Shown here one piece after another: positions 46,819 through 57,419 of a stretch of 64,000 bases of DNA. This DNA is from Aquarana catesbeiana. Taxonomy: Eukaryota; Chordata; Amphibia; Anura; Ranidae. The stretch is from NCBI RefSeq assembly GCF_042186555.1, contig NC_133328.1, forward strand, positions 341,226,035 through 341,290,034, in the 5' to 3' direction. A model generated the notes under the pieces. It made no database searches. It was not told the origin of the DNA and worked only from the letters and a program-made list of their open reading frames with translations. Each line of letters opens with the position of its first letter. Position 1 is the first letter of the stretch. The position numbers were made by a program, and so were the translations under genes.

Positions 46819-49025
46819 ATACAGGTATATACAACCTTAGTGATGTTGAATTAAATGAGAAAGAACTAAACATATTACAGTCTGGCCTTAAATGTGCACC
46901 AAGAAAAATGATGAACAAATTTGAGATATATATAGACACACATAAATTCATCAGAACATTAAACATGAAGAAGTATTTCCTAAGCCACCCAGTGGAATCA
47001 GGGATCAGAGCTAATAGAGTAGTGAATAGGATTGATGGTGGATTGAGGAACAAATCGATCTTCAATCCTCAACTATCAAACAACCACTTCATTGAGGTGT
47101 TTAAACATTTGGTGTTGAAAGGCATTGAGGAACTCCCTACTAAAAAGAGGGTGAACCCAGGATACATTAGAGATGGACTGAAATCACTGGAGGATAAGAA
47201 AAACATCATTATCCGCCCAGCGGATAAGGGGGGGGGGGGGGGGGTGGTGGTCCTGATGAATAAGGTTTTCTATCACAACCAGCTCATGGAACTTTTGGGG
47301 GACAGAATCACATACAAAAGATTGGGATCTGACTCAACGGAAACGTATAAGGCACAATTGAGTGCGTTGGTTGAATGGGGTCACCATATCAATGCATTAA
47401 GTATTAAAGAGAAACGCTATCTAGTACCATCTGCATGTAGGATCCCAGTGATTTATACACTGCTGAAAATTCATAAGAGCATGCAAGTACCACCAGCACG
47501 ACCAGTCGTGAACGGGATCGGTTCAGTCACGGCACAATTGGGAGAGTACTTGGACAGATTTCTCCAACCCAGTGTTATAACAACCAGAGCATATCTGAAG
47601 GATACATCAGACCTTTTACAGCACTTGAAAACGGTGGTAATTGATCCTGATGTAGAAACGTACTTGGTAACAGCTGATGTATCCTCACTTTATACCATCA
47701 TACAGCATGAGGATGCACCGCTGGTGCTGAACTGGGCATTAACTAGGAGGGATGATATTCCCCACATGCAGAAATGGTTTTTGGGACATGCTTTAGATTT
47801 TTGCATGTCCCATAATTATTTTTGGTACCATGGTTTTTTCTTCTCACAACGGGTTGGCGTGGCTATGGGAGCCAACTTTGCTCCCAGCCTCGCCAACCTG
47901 TTTAGGGCCGAGTGGGAAGACAGGCGGGTGTTCAATACCCAGAAACCCCAATTGAAATTTTACCATTGTTTTATAGACAATCTTATGTTCATTTGGGAAG
48001 GATCAAGGGAGTTGGTGATCGAGTTTTTGGAGCTTTTGAACAACCCCAATAACATCAAATTAGACTACCAGATCAGTGACAGTGCTGTCAATTTCCTAGA
48101 TGTAACTTTTGAAAGGAAGTTGAATGGGCTGAACACTAAAATATACTTTAAGCCAACGGATCGGAATAGTTACTTGACAATCAACAGTGGACATCATCCC
48201 ACTTGGATCCGTAATATACCCAAGGGACAAATACTTAGAGTGCAAAGAAACTGCATTGAGCTGGAGGACTACCACACCCAAGTTAAAGTTCTGAAGGACA
48301 AATTCATACAAAAAGGCTACCAAGAACAGATGCTGAATAAGACTATACAGGAGATAGCAGATACATCTAGAGATCATTGCTTTGGGAATAGACAACCACC
48401 AATGGAGACTGACCAACATCAAATGAGGTTCATTACTGGCTTCCACTTCCAATATAGGGATGTGGAAGCCATCTTCAAAAAACATTGGCACATTTTGGGC
48501 AGGGACAGACAATTAGGGGAAATCTTACCCACATCACCCAAATTTGTTTACAGGCGAGCCCCCAATTTTGGGGACCGGGTAGTGAAGAAAATTCTAGATC
48601 CACCGGGCCAACAGACTTTGAGGATTGATTTAAAAGGATTTTTTCCATGCAGGAAATGTGTATGCTGTAAGACTGTAAGGGTCTCAAATAGGGGGATGAC
48701 AAGGGTCACCAATGCAGATCAGGAAACCTTTGAGATAAAGGAATTCATCTCATGCAATTCCTCGCATGTTATTTACTTATTATGGTGCCCCTGCGGATTA
48801 TTGTATGTAGGAAGGACGAAAAGATTACTTAAAATCCGAATAGCTGAACACCTTACAAATATTAAAAATGTCTTTAAACATCATAGCGTATCGCTACGTT
48901 TCAAAGAGAAACATAATCAAGATCCCTCCTTAGCACAATTTTGTGGGATAGATTGTGTGCATCCATCAGTTAGATGTGAAGGGTATAAGAGTAGGAGGTG
49001 CCGTACTGTACAGCCAATCACATGA
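46800..49025 (+). CDS. PLE2 ORF2: Penelope RT + GIY-YIG endonuclease
   Basis: The open frame begins before the first ATG (46908): the conserved KGHVDTGIYNLSDVELNE precedes it, in the -1 frame of ORF1. RT motifs in order: PADKGGGGGVVVLMN (a G17 run gives extra glycines), LLKIHKSMQVPPARPVVNG, DVSSLYTIIQ, GVAMGANFAPSLANLF, then FIDN, where RYIDD is normal. After FKPTDRNSYL and a CRKCVCC linker comes the GIY-YIG nuclease (VIYLLWCPCGLLYVGRTKRL, RIAEHL). It stops at TGA 49023. The protein would reverse-transcribe at a nicked target, but the D-to-N change disables this copy. Confidence 0.93.
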   Translation, partial: KTKGHVDTGIYNLSDVELNEKELNILQSGLKCAPRKMMNKFEIYIDTHKFIRTLNMKKYFLSHPVESGIRANRVVNRIDGGLRNKSIFNPQLSNNHFIEVFKHLVLKGIEELPTKKRVNPGYIRDGLKSLEDKKNIIIRPADKGGGGGVVVLMNKVFYHNQLMELLGDRITYKRLGSDSTETYKAQLSALVEWGHHINALSIKEKRYLVPSACRIPVIYTLLKIHKSMQVPPARPVVNGIGSVTAQLGEYLDRFLQPSVITTRAYLKDTSDLLQHLKTVVIDPDVETYLVTADVSSLYTIIQHEDAPLVLNWALTRRDDIPHMQKWFLGHALDFCMSHNYFWYHGFFFSQRVGVAMGANFAPSLANLFRAEWEDRRVFNTQKPQLKFYHCFIDNLMFIWEGSRELVIEFLELLNNPNNIKLDYQISDSAVNFLDVTFERKLNGLNTKIYFKPTDRNSYLTINSGHHPTWIRNIPKGQILRVQRNCIELEDYHTQVKVLKDKFIQKGYQEQMLNKTIQEIADTSRDHCFGNRQPPMETDQHQMRFITGFHFQYRDVEAIFKKHWHILGRDRQLGEILPTSPKFVYRRAPNFGDRVVKKILDPPGQQTLRIDLKGFFPCRKCVCCKTVRVSNRGMTRVTNADQETFEIKEFISCNSSHVIYLLWCPCGLLYVGRTKRLLKIRIAEHLTNIKNVFKHHSVSLRFKEKHNQDPSLAQFCGIDCVHPSVRCEGYKSRRCRTVQPIT

Positions 49026-49075
49026 ATAAGTCAGGTATGACGAAACATGTCGGGGCATGGCTGTACGGCATCCAT
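49000..49075 (+). ncRNA. Hammerhead-like motif, PLE2
   Basis: Stem I strands GTACAGCC (49008-49015) and GGCTGTAC (49059-49066) are perfectly complementary. The core holds ATGAATA (compare CUGANGA), stem II GTC/GAC around AGGTAT, GAAAC (49042-49046) and the minimal ATGTC stem III and cleavage triplet. The ORF2 stop codon TGA (49023-49025) lies within the core. Open-stem-I geometry fits the PLE type I hammerheads; the core is off consensus. Confidence 0.5.
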
Positions 49076-49229
49076 CATTAGCAGCGTATGATGGAGGACA
49101 CGCTGCATCTAATCTGAGTGTGTGAGCGGAGGATCCTGGTTCGATCAGACGAGGTTCAGTGAGTGGGGGTGAGAGCCTTTTTCCGCTTACCTCGGGTCTG
49201 CCGTGACCATCATTACATCTGGTGTTGGG

Positions 49230-49652
49230 CGTTTACATAGGAGGACTGGGAACTCATATTGCTGTGTTGTTTTGGCTTGGCTTAAAGAGTTTTTTATGTG
49301 AGTGCAATGTTTGAAGTTTACACAGTTTATTCAGTTTTGTGTTTTACGGTACTACACTATTTGCGCATTTTTTGCGCATTTTTTATTTGCATATGGAATG
49401 AAATGACACTTGGACGGATGGAATTTGGATCTTTCACCTAAACTTGATTATATGGTTTACCATGCTCATTTGCCAAAACATAAGAGTGTGAGGCATATTC
49501 ATCCGGTGAGTGTTGAATCCGAAGGGAGAGGAATCACTGGCACGTTTGATTTGGTGAACATTTAAGAAATCTGCACATCATTCACGGTGTTTTCTTTATG
49601 GACATTTCTATGGATTAATTTTTCCTATGGATGGATTCCACTATTTATTTTC
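49230..49652 (+). mobile_element. PLE2 3' terminal repeat
   Basis: Repeats the start of the forward terminal repeat (ATTATATGGTTTACCATGCT and beyond) and ends at the 13-bp target duplication. Confidence 0.85.
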
Positions 49653-49665
49653 TGTTTTGAATACT
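49653..49665 (+). repeat. PLE2 target-site duplication, right
   Basis: Exact partner of 23740-23752. Beyond it the L2-hosted segment resumes. Confidence 0.85.
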
Positions 49666-49715
49666 GTCGTTTTTTTAAATGTGGTGCCTTTAAGTCTTCT
49701 GTAGCTAGATCCGAG

Positions 49716-50684
49716 ACCCGATCAAAGCCAATTCTCATCCTAACTATCCCACCGCTCCTTCAGTATCACTTACTCTACTTCCTTCTCTCCTCTTCCTTTC
49801 TTAGTCGGGGTCCCCCAAGGTTCTGTTCTTGAACCACTCCTTTTCTCAATCTACGCCTCCTCCCTGGGTCAGTTGATTGTCTCCCACGGCTTTTGATATC
49901 ATCTCTACACTGACGACACCCAAATCTACCTCTCCACCCCCCAACTCACTCCATCTGTCTCCCCACGCATCACCAACTTACTAACAGACATATCAGCCTG
50001 GATGTCAGATCACTTCCTCAAACTCTACCTATCCAAAACTGAGGTTCCTTCCTCACATGCCACTTCCCCTGATTTCTGTGTCAAAATCAATGGCTTAACT
50101 ATCAACCTGTCCCCCTATGCCAAGGTCCTAGGTGTACTCCTGGACTCTGAACTATCCTTTTGGCCCCACATCCAATCGCTGTCCAAAGCTTGCCGCCTCA
50201 ACCTCCACAACATCTCCAAGATATGCCCCTTCCTAACCAATGTCAGCACAAAGCTTCTAATCCACTACCTGGTCATCCCTTGCCTCGACTACTGCAGCTC
50301 CCTCCTCATTGGCTTACCTCTAAATAGGCTATCCCCCTTTCAGTCCATCATGAATGCTGCTGCCAGGCTCATTCACCTTACAAACCACTCAGCGTCTGCT
50401 ACCCCTCTCTCCCAATCCCTCCATTGGCTGCCACTCAACCAACAAATTAAATTCAAGATTCTAACAATAACTTACAAAGCCATCCACAACGTGGCCCAGA
50501 GCTACATCACTAACCTGGTCTCAAAATACCAACTCCCTTGTCACCTTAACCCATGCTTGCATCAGGGACTTCTTCTGAGCCTTTCCTATCCTCTAGAATG
50601 CTCTACCCCAATCTGTCCGACTATATCCTACTTTGTCCACTTTCAGACGATCCCTGAAAACTCTGCTTTTGGTAGATGACCCAC
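49716..50684 (+). pseudogene. L2-clade ORF2, right part (RT and C-terminus)
   Basis: Reads GVPQGSVLEPLLFSIYASSL, then SHGF-stop-YHLYTDDTQIYLST (catalytic box YTDD against the usual YADD), then ISAWMSDHFLKLYLSKTEV, VLGVLLDSELSFWPHIQSLS, LDYCSSLLIGLPLNRLSPFQ and SLHWLPLNQQIKFKILTITY. The order follows the 22997-23570 part with about 200 residues missing, so one L2 was split by PLE2. The TGA and the A-to-T change are both CpG-type mutations. Confidence 0.85.
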
Positions 50685-52546
50685 CAGATGCCAGAATCAT
50701 TCACAGGGAGTGGGACTGCCTACAACTAAGGAACAGGGTGGAACAGAGTGGTCTAGCGAGGGGCCCCTTGGATTAGGGTGATGATCCATGGCAGTTGTTT
50801 CTGCCCTCCTGGTACAAGAAGGCATGAATGTTGATCATGGACACCTAGGGCCAGAGAGAACTTTCTGACTGGCAAGAGACTGATTCTGCCGATCTCACAT
50901 GGGATCCAAAGTGGAGAATAACTGCCACATCTGCATGAGCTGTATACAGTGGAAAACCTTGCCTAAAAAAGTGGCTCCCATGGGTCACCTTCAAAGCCAA
51001 GAGCCAATGTAGTTGGTGTGTATCGATTTCCTGTGTTTGAAGCCAGATTACAGTGGAAGGTGAAAAATGTACTAGTGGTGACTGATCATTTCACTGGATA
51101 TGCCCAGGCATTCCCCATTCTTGGTAGAAAAAAATCTTTGTACATTATGGACTGCCCCAACTCATTCACTCAGATCAGGGCAGAGATTTTGAGAGGAAGC
51201 TCCTCAACTATTCTGGATTCCTGGGTATCCAGAAATCCAGGACTACTCCCTAACACCCTCAAGGTGATCCTCAACCAGAGCAATATAATTGGACTCCCTT
51301 AAATATGCTAGGCACACTGCCCCTTGAATGGAAGCAGCAGTGGAGTCAGCATATTGTTACCAGGGTACATGCATACAGTATAAAAGCACCAAAAATTATG
51401 TTACAGGCTACTCGTCATACTGCCTCATGTTAGGATGGGAAACAAAGTTACCAGTGGACTTGGGCTTTGGCACTGCCCCTGATCATGTTTCCCCTCTGTC
51501 ACATTGGGGATATGTAGAGAGGCTGAAGCAGCAAATAGAGACTGCTTATGAGAAGGTGGTAGAGCAAAGGAATAAGCAGAATTATGATTTCAGAGGGAAG
51601 GTACAGGACTTACAACTGGGAGACCGAGTACTATTAAGAAAACCATAGGGTTCCAGGGAAACACAAGATAGCTGCTCCTTGGAAGTCTTAACCCTACATG
51701 ATCTGTAGAAAAGCTGCCTTGACTCCAAGATTTGCCCTGAAAGGAAGAGGGGACAGAAGAAGTCATGGCATCGGACCCACCTGCTGTCCATTGACATAGT
51801 GTGAGTCCCAGTTCCAGTGGATGTGCCCACCAGTGGGGGCACTCGTAGTTCTCGACCCCCCTCACTCCTCCTCTATTCCACTCAAGACCATGAGGAGAAG
51901 TGGAGTTCAATTGGTGATAACTTCTATCCACCATTCAGGAAAGTATATTTATACCCCCCATCCAGCTCAAGCCTGCTGGTCCCTAACCTAGCCTCAGTTC
52001 CTAGTGATCCTGAGCCTCCTGAATCTTTGCCAGACATCCAGAGCTTAGTCAAAGTAAAGGACTTTGTTGAGCCTAAAACTCCTGAATCTGAGACGGACGT
52101 TTAGGAATCAATGGAAGTGAAGGACTTTGTTACAATTACAGTAATGGTGTCATTGATAATAAGAGCAACAGGAGAGGGCCTCAGAGGCTGAAAATTAAGC
52201 TGACTTACGTTCTGAGCCCAGAGGAAAACAGGCTATAAAGCCACGCAAGAGACTGACTTATGAGAATCTGGGCAAAAGTTTGGAGGAAGTGATTTTCTCC
52301 AGTCAAACAATTCTTGATGCTCCGGTACTCAGTGCGTCTGGCTGCACCTCAGAGAATGAAAACCCCCTCGCTGACATCATCAATATTACTGTTAAGCTTG
52401 CTACACAATAAAAATTTACCTATTATTGACCCTCCTATTGATAATGTTATATTGTTGTATCTGTTGTTCATGTTATCTTGTTCTCAAACCGTTGGTTTTA
52501 TTTATTACGTTTCTATGGGAGCCAAAGAACTTAAGTTGGGGGAATA
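50685..52546 (+). pseudogene. Ty3/Gypsy pol, right part: integrase
   Basis: Resumes in protein order after the L2: ARIIHREWDCLQLRN, then the zinc-binding region (HICMSCIQW), VCIDFLCLKPDYSG and KNVLVVTDHFTGYAQAFP (catalytic core) and the C-terminal part with LPVDLGFGTAPD and LQLGDRVLLRKP. Many stops and shifts. It ends in a purine tract AAGTTGGGGGAATA (52533-52546), consistent with a polypurine tract before the LTR. The left part lies at 21829-22996. Confidence 0.85.
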
Positions 52547-53528
52547 TGTAACACTGTGCATTGTTACTGTAAATTAAGAACTTTAAGAATTTTTACCACA
52601 TAATGGCAGTGTTCAGCAACTCTGTTCATCGTAAGTTTATGTACAAGAATGCAGGATTGCAGGAACTTTTCCCTACAGTTTGGCTAAGAGCAAACTACTG
52701 TACACAGTACCAGATGCAATTGCCAGTGAGCAGAAGCAGATAAAAAGGAAAATCCCAGGAACAGTTAAGGGGAGAGAGCGAGAGATTTGGTTGCTGGAAG
52801 GACGTGTGTAGAAGAGCCGTGTGCAGCCTCATGGGCCCAGACTGGACTGGTTTGAGCCAGGAAGCCACAAATGTCATCGCAAAGCTGAGTATCCTGCGGA
52901 GACTGAATGATGGAGCTTGGTATGTGGTCGGATAGGGCGGTCATCATCATCGCAGCCACATCTGCAAAAGACAAAGGGGACCCTCCAGCAGGACACTCAT
53001 CGTTTCACTCTGCTTTGCATAAGAACCGGTTGAGAGGGTTCCTAACCCATTTTACATTACCCTTGTTGCCAGTGTGTTTGCTGTTTCAAGTTGCTGACAC
53101 TGTACAATACAGGACTCTGGAATCAGCACATGTGCCACAGCCCACCTATTGCTGCAGTCTGCCACTCTCATCTGTTCCTACAAGTATTGCCTGCAGGTTT
53201 TCTGAGTTAACCCTATCACTTCCTGCTAGGCAGATTTCTGCACCTACCCTAAATCAAGTTCAAGCCATTCAAAGAAGGAATTAGTTGCTCTTTTTCAACT
53301 TCTCCATTTAAAGAGACATACATCTGGCAATCCCTCCTCCCCTTCTAATAAAGTAACTTTTTCCTGCCATTCAATGTTCTTAAAGTGATCTTCCACACCA
53401 ACTTCACCTATTAAAGGGGAACTCTGCTGACTACTTTACTATCTTTAGAGCTTATTCAGTTTACTTCTTGAAGAGACTGCATCCCTCATTGTGCACCAAC
53501 TTATGGGCCCCAACTAGCCACTAACTAT
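52547..53528 (+). mobile_element. Probable Gypsy 3' LTR
   Basis: It starts TGTAACACTG directly after the polypurine tract and contains an AATAAA at about 53346. The right border is uncertain because another LTR-like element begins at 53529. No 5' LTR is visible to confirm it; left of 21829 is unrelated. Confidence 0.5.
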
Positions 53529-54315
53529 TGTAACGACACCCCAAGTATGAAAGGGGTTAAAGCTATTTAAGACATTCCATTTCTGAACACAAAGGCAGCT
53601 ACCGAACAATCCTATCAGCCGAACAAGAAACCCATACGAATAACTCTTCCCCAAATACGAGACAAGGTTCTGTCTTGAGGGTCAAACAGGAATGAATTTT
53701 TATTGAAACAAATACAGTCTTATATACAGTAAAAGGAGGAGGTGTATACCTCCTGCTCATATTACTCTGAAAATACACCTGTGACCAGACCTAATTAACA
53801 GGAGCTCATTAACTAATCCCTTTAAGCAGCCTGGTCATTGTTATGATAAATCAGGATTTCACTACAGGTCAGACTTGTTGTCACTGAGCTTCACACAGTA
53901 GACGGTACATTATCATACATTTAAACACAGGACTTCTTCTCACAATGGCAGGAGATAATTACAATTAACAATACAAACAGTGATCTCCCCCCTCCTCAGC
54001 CTAGTAGGCAACAAACTATAGTATGAGTAGACTGTCCGGCTCCTACCCAGTTCTAGAGGCCAATGTGATCAGCTCTCTCAAATAACATGTTAAGTTCAGA
54101 ATCAAACAAACCAAGAATAGTCTTTACATATATCCTGGGAGATATTGTGGATACATTATACTGTCCCATTTTAAGTAATCCAAGATATATTATCTCACTC
54201 ACCCTGTGCCAGGATAGCACAGGGTGACTTAGACATAAGAGGGGCATGGGGAGCTGAAACAAGGGTATCCCATACTTTCCAAAGGATTCTTGGTTCCACG
54301 GGCCCTCCCGTCACA
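53529..54315 (-). mobile_element. Probable solo LTR, minus strand
   Basis: The plus strand starts TGTAACGACACC and ends CCCTCCCGTCACA, giving TG...CA borders. On the minus strand TATATAAG (about 53720) precedes AATAAA (53699-53704), the usual order at a U3/R boundary. It has no coding content and no clear target duplication. Whether it belongs to a Gypsy or an endogenous retroviral family cannot be told. Confidence 0.5.
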
Positions 54316-54899
54316 TGTATACTTATAGTTTAGTGGTGGGTGGTAGCTTGACAACTTTCCTGATGCCTAAACTTAGTCTCTTTCAATTAAGGGTCTCCAA
54401 GTTAGTTAGCCTTGTGTAAGGATGGGCCAAACACCCCCCTATTCGGTTCGCAGAAGAACATGCGAACAGGCAAAAAATGTGTACTATCACACGAACACTA
54501 TTAAAGTCTATGGGACACGAATGTGAAAAATCAAAAGTGCTAATTTTAAGGGTTAATATGCAAGTTATTGTCATAAAAAGTGTTTGGGGACCTGGGTCCT
54601 GCCCCAAGGGACATGTATTAATGCAAAAAAAAGTTTTAAAAATGTCCGTTTTTCGGGAGCAGTGATTTTAATAATGCTTAAAGTGAAACAATAAAAGTGA
54701 AATATTCCTTTAAATTTTGTACCTGGGGGGTGTCTATAGTATGCCTGTAAATTGGTGCATGTTTCCCGTGTTTACAACAGTCCGAGGAAAAAAGAGTCAT
54801 TTAAAAGTACTAGCGGTAGCGCCGGCAGCTAAAATGAATTGTCGGGTCTCTGCAATACTCATAAAAGTCATTAAAAAAAAAGGCCTGGGGTTCCGCCAC

Positions 54900-55165
54900 A
54901 GTGCATTACCAGGCCCTTTGGGTCTGGTATGAATATTAAGTAGAACCCAAACCAAAATTAAAAAAAAAATGTGTGGGGGATCCCCCAAATTCCATACCAG
55001 GCCCTTCAGGTCTGGTACGGATATTAAGGGGAACCCCGCGCCAAAATTTAAAAAAATGGCGAGGTGTTCCCCCTGAAAATCCAAAACCATACCCTTCAGG
55101 TCTGGTATGGATTTTAAGGGGAACCCCGTGCCAAAATTTAAAAAAAAAATGGCGTGGGGGTCCCA
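54900..55165. repeat. ~65-bp tandem repeats in the hAT arm
   Basis: Several units of AGGTCTGGTATGGA, then TTAAGGGGAACCCCG, then CAAAATTTAAAAAAA, then GGCGTGGGG. The TTAA inside each unit offered the target used by piggyBac D at 55771. Inverted counterparts lie at 62310-62490. Confidence 0.8.
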
Positions 55166-56999
55166 TACCAGACCCTTATCTGAGCACGCAACCTGGCAGA
55201 CCACAGGAAAAGAGGGGGTGACGAGAGAGCACCCCCCCTCCTGAACCGTACCAGGGCATATGCCCTCAACATGGGGACACCCCTCAACATGGGGAGGATG
55301 TCCCCATGTTGATGGAAACAAGGGCCTCATCCCCACAACCCTTGCCCAGTGGTTGTGGGGGTCTGTTGGCGGGGGGCTCATTGGAATCTGGAAGCCCCCT
55401 TTAACAAGGGGACCCCCAGATCCCGGCCCCCCGTGTGAATTGGTAAGGGGTACAAATGTACCCCTACCATTTCACAAAAAAGTGTCAAAAATATTAAAAA
55501 AGACAAGAGATGGATTTTGACAGTTCCTTTATTAATGTCTTTTTCTTTCCCCACTTCTTCTTCCATCTTCTTCTGGTCTTCATTCGGTTTTCTTCCACCA
55601 TCTTGTTCTTCCCCCGCTTCTTCCGCTTCTTCCTCTTCTTCCTCCGATCTTCTGCTTCTTCCCTTTGGGTCTGGTATGAATATCAAGGGGAACCCCGAAT
55701 CAAAATAAAAAAAACATGCGTGGGGGTCCCCCCAAATTCCATACCAGGCCCTTCAGGTCTGGTATAAATATTAACCGGTTGCCGACCACTGCACGACAAT
55801 GTACGCCGGCAGAATGGCACGGGCAGGCAAAAGGACTTACAGGTACGTCCTTGCCTGCCCGCAGGTGGGGGGTCCGATAGGACCCCCCCCGGTGCCTGCG
55901 GCAGTCGGCAAATCCTCCCCGGCGATCGGTGGTGAGGGGGAGGCTATCCATTCGTGGCCCCCCCTTGTGATCGCTCCTGGCCAATGGGATCATTTCCCTG
56001 CCTCTGTATTGTACACAGAGGCAGAGGAAATTATGTCATCTCTCCTCGGCTCGGCATTTTCCGTTCCGGCGCCGAGGAGAGAAGACTGTAATGTGAGTGC
56101 ACAACACACACACAGTAGAACATGCCAGGCAAACATTACACCCCCCGATCACCCCTCCCCCCCGTCACACTGACACCAAGCAGTTTTTTTTTTCTGATTA
56201 CTGCATGGTGTCAGTTTGTGACAGTTAGTGTAGTAGGGCAGTTAGTATTAGCCCCCTTCAGGTCTAGGGTACCCCCCTAACCCCCCCAATAAAGTTTTAA
56301 CCCCTTGATCACCCCCGTCGCCAGTGTCGCTAAGCGATCATTTTTCTGATCGCTGTATTAGTGTCGCTGGTGACGCTAGTTAGGGAGGTAAATATTTAGG
56401 TTCGCCGTCAGTGTTTTATAGCGTCAGGGACCCCCATATACTACCTAATAAATGTTTTAACCCCTTGATTGCCCCCTAGTTAACCCTTTCACCACTGATC
56501 ACTGTATAACTGTTACGGGTGACGCTGGTTAGTTCATTTATTTTTTATAGTGTCAGGGCACCCGCCGTTTATTACCGAATAAAGGTTTAGTCCCCTGATC
56601 GCCCGGTGGTGATATGCATCACCCCAGGCAGCGTCAGATTAGCACCAGTACCGCTAACACCCAAGCACGCAGCATACGCCTCCCTTAGTGGTATAGTATC
56701 TGAACGGATCAATATCTGATCTGATCAGATCTATACTAGCGTCCCCAGCAGTTTAGGGTTCCCAAAAACGCAGTGTTAGTGGGATCAGCCCAGATACCTG
56801 CTAGCACCTGCGTTTTGCCCCTCCGCTCGGCCCAGCCCAGCCAAGTGCAGTATCGATCGATCACTGTCACTAACAAAACACTAAACGCATAACTGCAGCG
56901 TTCGCAGAGTCAGGCCTGATCCCTGCGATTGTTAACAGTTTTTTTGGTAGCGTTTTGGTGAACTGGCAAACACCAGCGGCCTAGTACACCCCGGTCGTA

Positions 57000-57419
57000 G
57001 TCAAACCAGCACTGCAGTAACACTTGGTAATGTGGCGAGTCCCATAAGTGCAGTTCAAGCTGGTGAGGTGGCAAGCACAAGTAGTGTCCCGCTGCCACCA
57101 AGAAGACAAACACAGGCCCGTCGTGCCCATAGTGCTCTTCCTGCAGCATTCGCCAATCCTAATTAGGAACCCACCACTTCTGCAGCGCCCGTACTTCCCC
57201 CATTCACATCCCCAACCAAATGCAGTCGGCTGCATGAGAGGCATTTTCTTTATGTCCTCCCGAGTACCCCTACCCAACTAACCCCCCAAAAAAAGATGTT
57301 GTGTCTGCAGCAAGCGTGGATATAGGCGTGACACCCGCTATTATTGTCCCTCCTGTCCTGACAATCCTGGTCTTTGCATTGGTGAATGTTTTGAACGCTA
57401 CCATACACTAGATGAGTAT
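57000..57419 (+). pseudogene. piggyBac transposase relic, copy D
   Basis: Same fusion as A and B (PPFT joined to SPTKCSRLHERHF), with a TAG at about 57162 in the N-part and a frameshift at the A-run at about 57288. The Cys-rich end reads CCVCSKRG...YYCPSCPDNPGLC...CFERYH. It is inactive. Confidence 0.8.

Larger units (their letters stand above)
23753..49652 (+). mobile_element. PLE2, complete Penelope-like element split by three insertions
   Basis: It is flanked by the 13-bp repeat TGTTTTGAATACT (23740-23752 and 49653-49665). Its parts are 23753-23901, 33864-34366, 37378-37720 (all inverted terminal sequence), and 44680-49652 (end of inverted part, forward terminal repeat, ORF1, ORF2, 3' terminal repeat), about 6 kb together. 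The inverted part is the reverse complement of the forward terminal repeat and of sequence around 48985-49340. Insertions: piggyBac C and two L1s. Confidence 0.88.

Noticed and set aside
22980..50690. Target-site duplication for the L2 insertion in Gypsy
   Set aside because: Only loosely similar words (GAGGCAT, AGATGCC) occur at the two borders; not a convincing duplication.
53529..54315. Assignment of this LTR to an endogenous retrovirus
   Set aside because: No gag, pol or env sequence is attached, and border motifs alone do not distinguish retroviral from Gypsy LTRs.
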